This document shows positions 63,306 to 64,000 of a stretch of 64,000 nt of DNA, piece by piece; position 1 is the first letter of the stretch, and every line of letters starts with the position of its first letter. The notes below the pieces were generated by a model. The model saw only the letters and a program-made list of their open reading frames with translations. It was not told the DNA's origin and made no database searches. Both the position numbers and the translations under genes were made by a program. The DNA comes from CAKSUT01 sp045542335. GTDB lineage: Bacteria > Bacillota > Clostridia > Oscillospirales > CAG-382. The stretch is from positions 62,001 to 126,000 of the forward strand of contig JAZQKV010000116.1 of NCBI GenBank assembly GCA_045542335.1. Reading direction: 5' to 3'.

Positions 63306-63341
63306 CCCCTATATGCAGCAAAAACTTGAAAGGAATTCACA

Positions 63342-64000
63342 ATGAAAAGTAACAGGTTATATGTCATTATTCCGTGCTATAACGAAGAAAAAGTGCTTCC
63401 CATTACCTCACAGATGTTTCTTGACGAGCTTGCACGACTTGTTGAAAATGGGAAAATAAGCGATGACAGCAGGCTTTTGTTTGTTGATGATGGTTCAGGC
63501 GATGACACATGGAAGATTATTTCGGAGCTTGCAAAAGCAAACAAGAGTGTTGAAGGAATATCTCTGAGCTGCAACAGGGGACAGCAGAATGCGATTGTTG
63601 CGGGTCTTCACGAGGCTCTTGGAAAGTGTGATGTCACGGTGAGCATTGACTGCGACGGTCAGGATGATATTTCTGCCATGGAAAGAATGGTTGACTGTTA
63701 TCTTGATGGGAGCGATATAGTGTATGGCATCAGGAAAAGCAGAAAAAAGGATTCCTTTTTCAAGCGAGCATCTGCAAGGATGTTTTACAAGATGTTAGGT
63801 GCAATGGGTGTGAAAACGGTGTATGACCATGCGGATTACAGGCTTATGTCAGAAAGGGCTGTGAAGGCACTTCTTGAATTCAGGGATGTGAATTTGTATC
63901 TTAGGGGAATGGTGCCTCTTATTGGCTTCAAAAGCACGGTGATAGAATATGAGCGTCTTGAAAGGACGGCAGGGAAATCGGGTTATTCTGTGATGAAAAT
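63342..64000 (+). CDS. Glycosyltransferase family 2 (polyprenyl-phosphate glycosyltransferase type), 3' end outside window
   Basis: The ATG at 63342 follows GAAAGGA; the frame stays open to the window end (about 219 residues visible). GT2 motifs are VIIPCYNEE, VDDGSGDDTW, SIDCDGQDD and DHADYRLMSERAV, the arrangement seen in GtrB/DPM1-like enzymes that load a sugar on a lipid carrier. A C-terminal membrane pair is expected beyond the window. Its place after PMT and giant surface proteins suggests that it makes the lipid-linked sugar used for protein O-glycosylation; the sugar is not determinable here. Confidence 0.88.
   Translation, partial: MKSNRLYVIIPCYNEEKVLPITSQMFLDELARLVENGKISDDSRLLFVDDGSGDDTWKIISELAKANKSVEGISLSCNRGQQNAIVAGLHEALGKCDVTVSIDCDGQDDISAMERMVDCYLDGSDIVYGIRKSRKKDSFFKRASARMFYKMLGAMGVKTVYDHADYRLMSERAVKALLEFRDVNLYLRGMVPLIGFKSTVIEYERLERTAGKSGYSVMK

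Noticed and set aside
1..64000. CRISPR arrays, insertion sequences, prophage or integrase
   Set aside because: I saw no regular array of repeats and spacers, transposase, terminal inverted repeats or phage structural gene. The TPGG-coding repeats near 58.2-58.4 kb are within a protein-coding linker.

Overview
The window looks like a chromosomal segment of a low-to-moderate GC, Gram-positive (monoderm) member of the Clostridia, most likely a gut-type relative of the Oscillospiraceae/Ruminococcaceae. The evidence is a PolC-type DNA polymerase III, an HrcA/CIRCE-controlled hrcA-grpE-dnaK-dnaJ operon, tig-clpP-clpX, alpha2-type GlyRS, S-layer-homology (SLH) surface proteins, GHKL/LytTR two-component signalling, DUF1540 and DUF3006 small proteins, and strong Bacillota-type ribosome binding sites and sigmaA promoters. 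Taxonomy is inferred from gene content only. I see no insertion sequence, CRISPR array, prophage or integrase.

Layout. 1-6.7 kb: the 3' part of an unusual in-frame carB-dapF fusion, a convergent two-gene maltodextrin operon (GH13 enzyme then malQ, minus strand), and a cation diffusion facilitator with a manganese-type metal site. 6.8-16.9 kb: one long plus-strand housekeeping operon: two M16 peptidase homologues (inactive-type plus active), lgt, folD, a shikimate-kinase-like protein, polC and a DUF3006 protein. 16.9-17.25 kb: a minus-strand tRNA-Met/tRNA-Glu unit with consensus promoter and terminator. 17.5-22.6 kb: the CIRCE-regulated chaperone operon. 22.6-26.4 kb: tig-clpP-clpX on the minus strand. 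26.5-31.2 kb: a metallophosphoesterase, a DUF1540 protein, and an RNA-modification-like run (rsmA/ksgA, a TIGR03960-type radical SAM protein, a QueG-like protein).

31.3-37.2 kb: a four-gene minus-strand module with its own promoter: TerB_C-domain protein, small unrecognised protein, BrxD-like P-loop ATPase and Lhr/BrxHI-like helicase. It contains BREX-type motor parts but no BREX methyltransferase, PglZ phosphatase or PglW kinase. It is the best candidate here for a poorly described DNA-processing or defence system.

37.4-64 kb: a cell-surface region. A beta-helix protein with internal SLH repeats is read leftwards. Then come glyS (with a candidate 12-codon leader ORF), a LytTR response regulator with its GHKL kinase, and a probable surface operon. 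This operon has a PMT-family protein O-mannosyltransferase, a 2660-residue Ig-like repeat protein and a 2510-residue SLH-anchored giant, followed by a GT2 enzyme of the polyprenyl-phosphate glycosyltransferase type that runs off the window. A 20-bp-period direct repeat just upstream of the PMT promoter is a plausible operator for the adjacent LytTR regulator. My working model is that a sensed signal controls export and O-glycosylation of two giant surface proteins.
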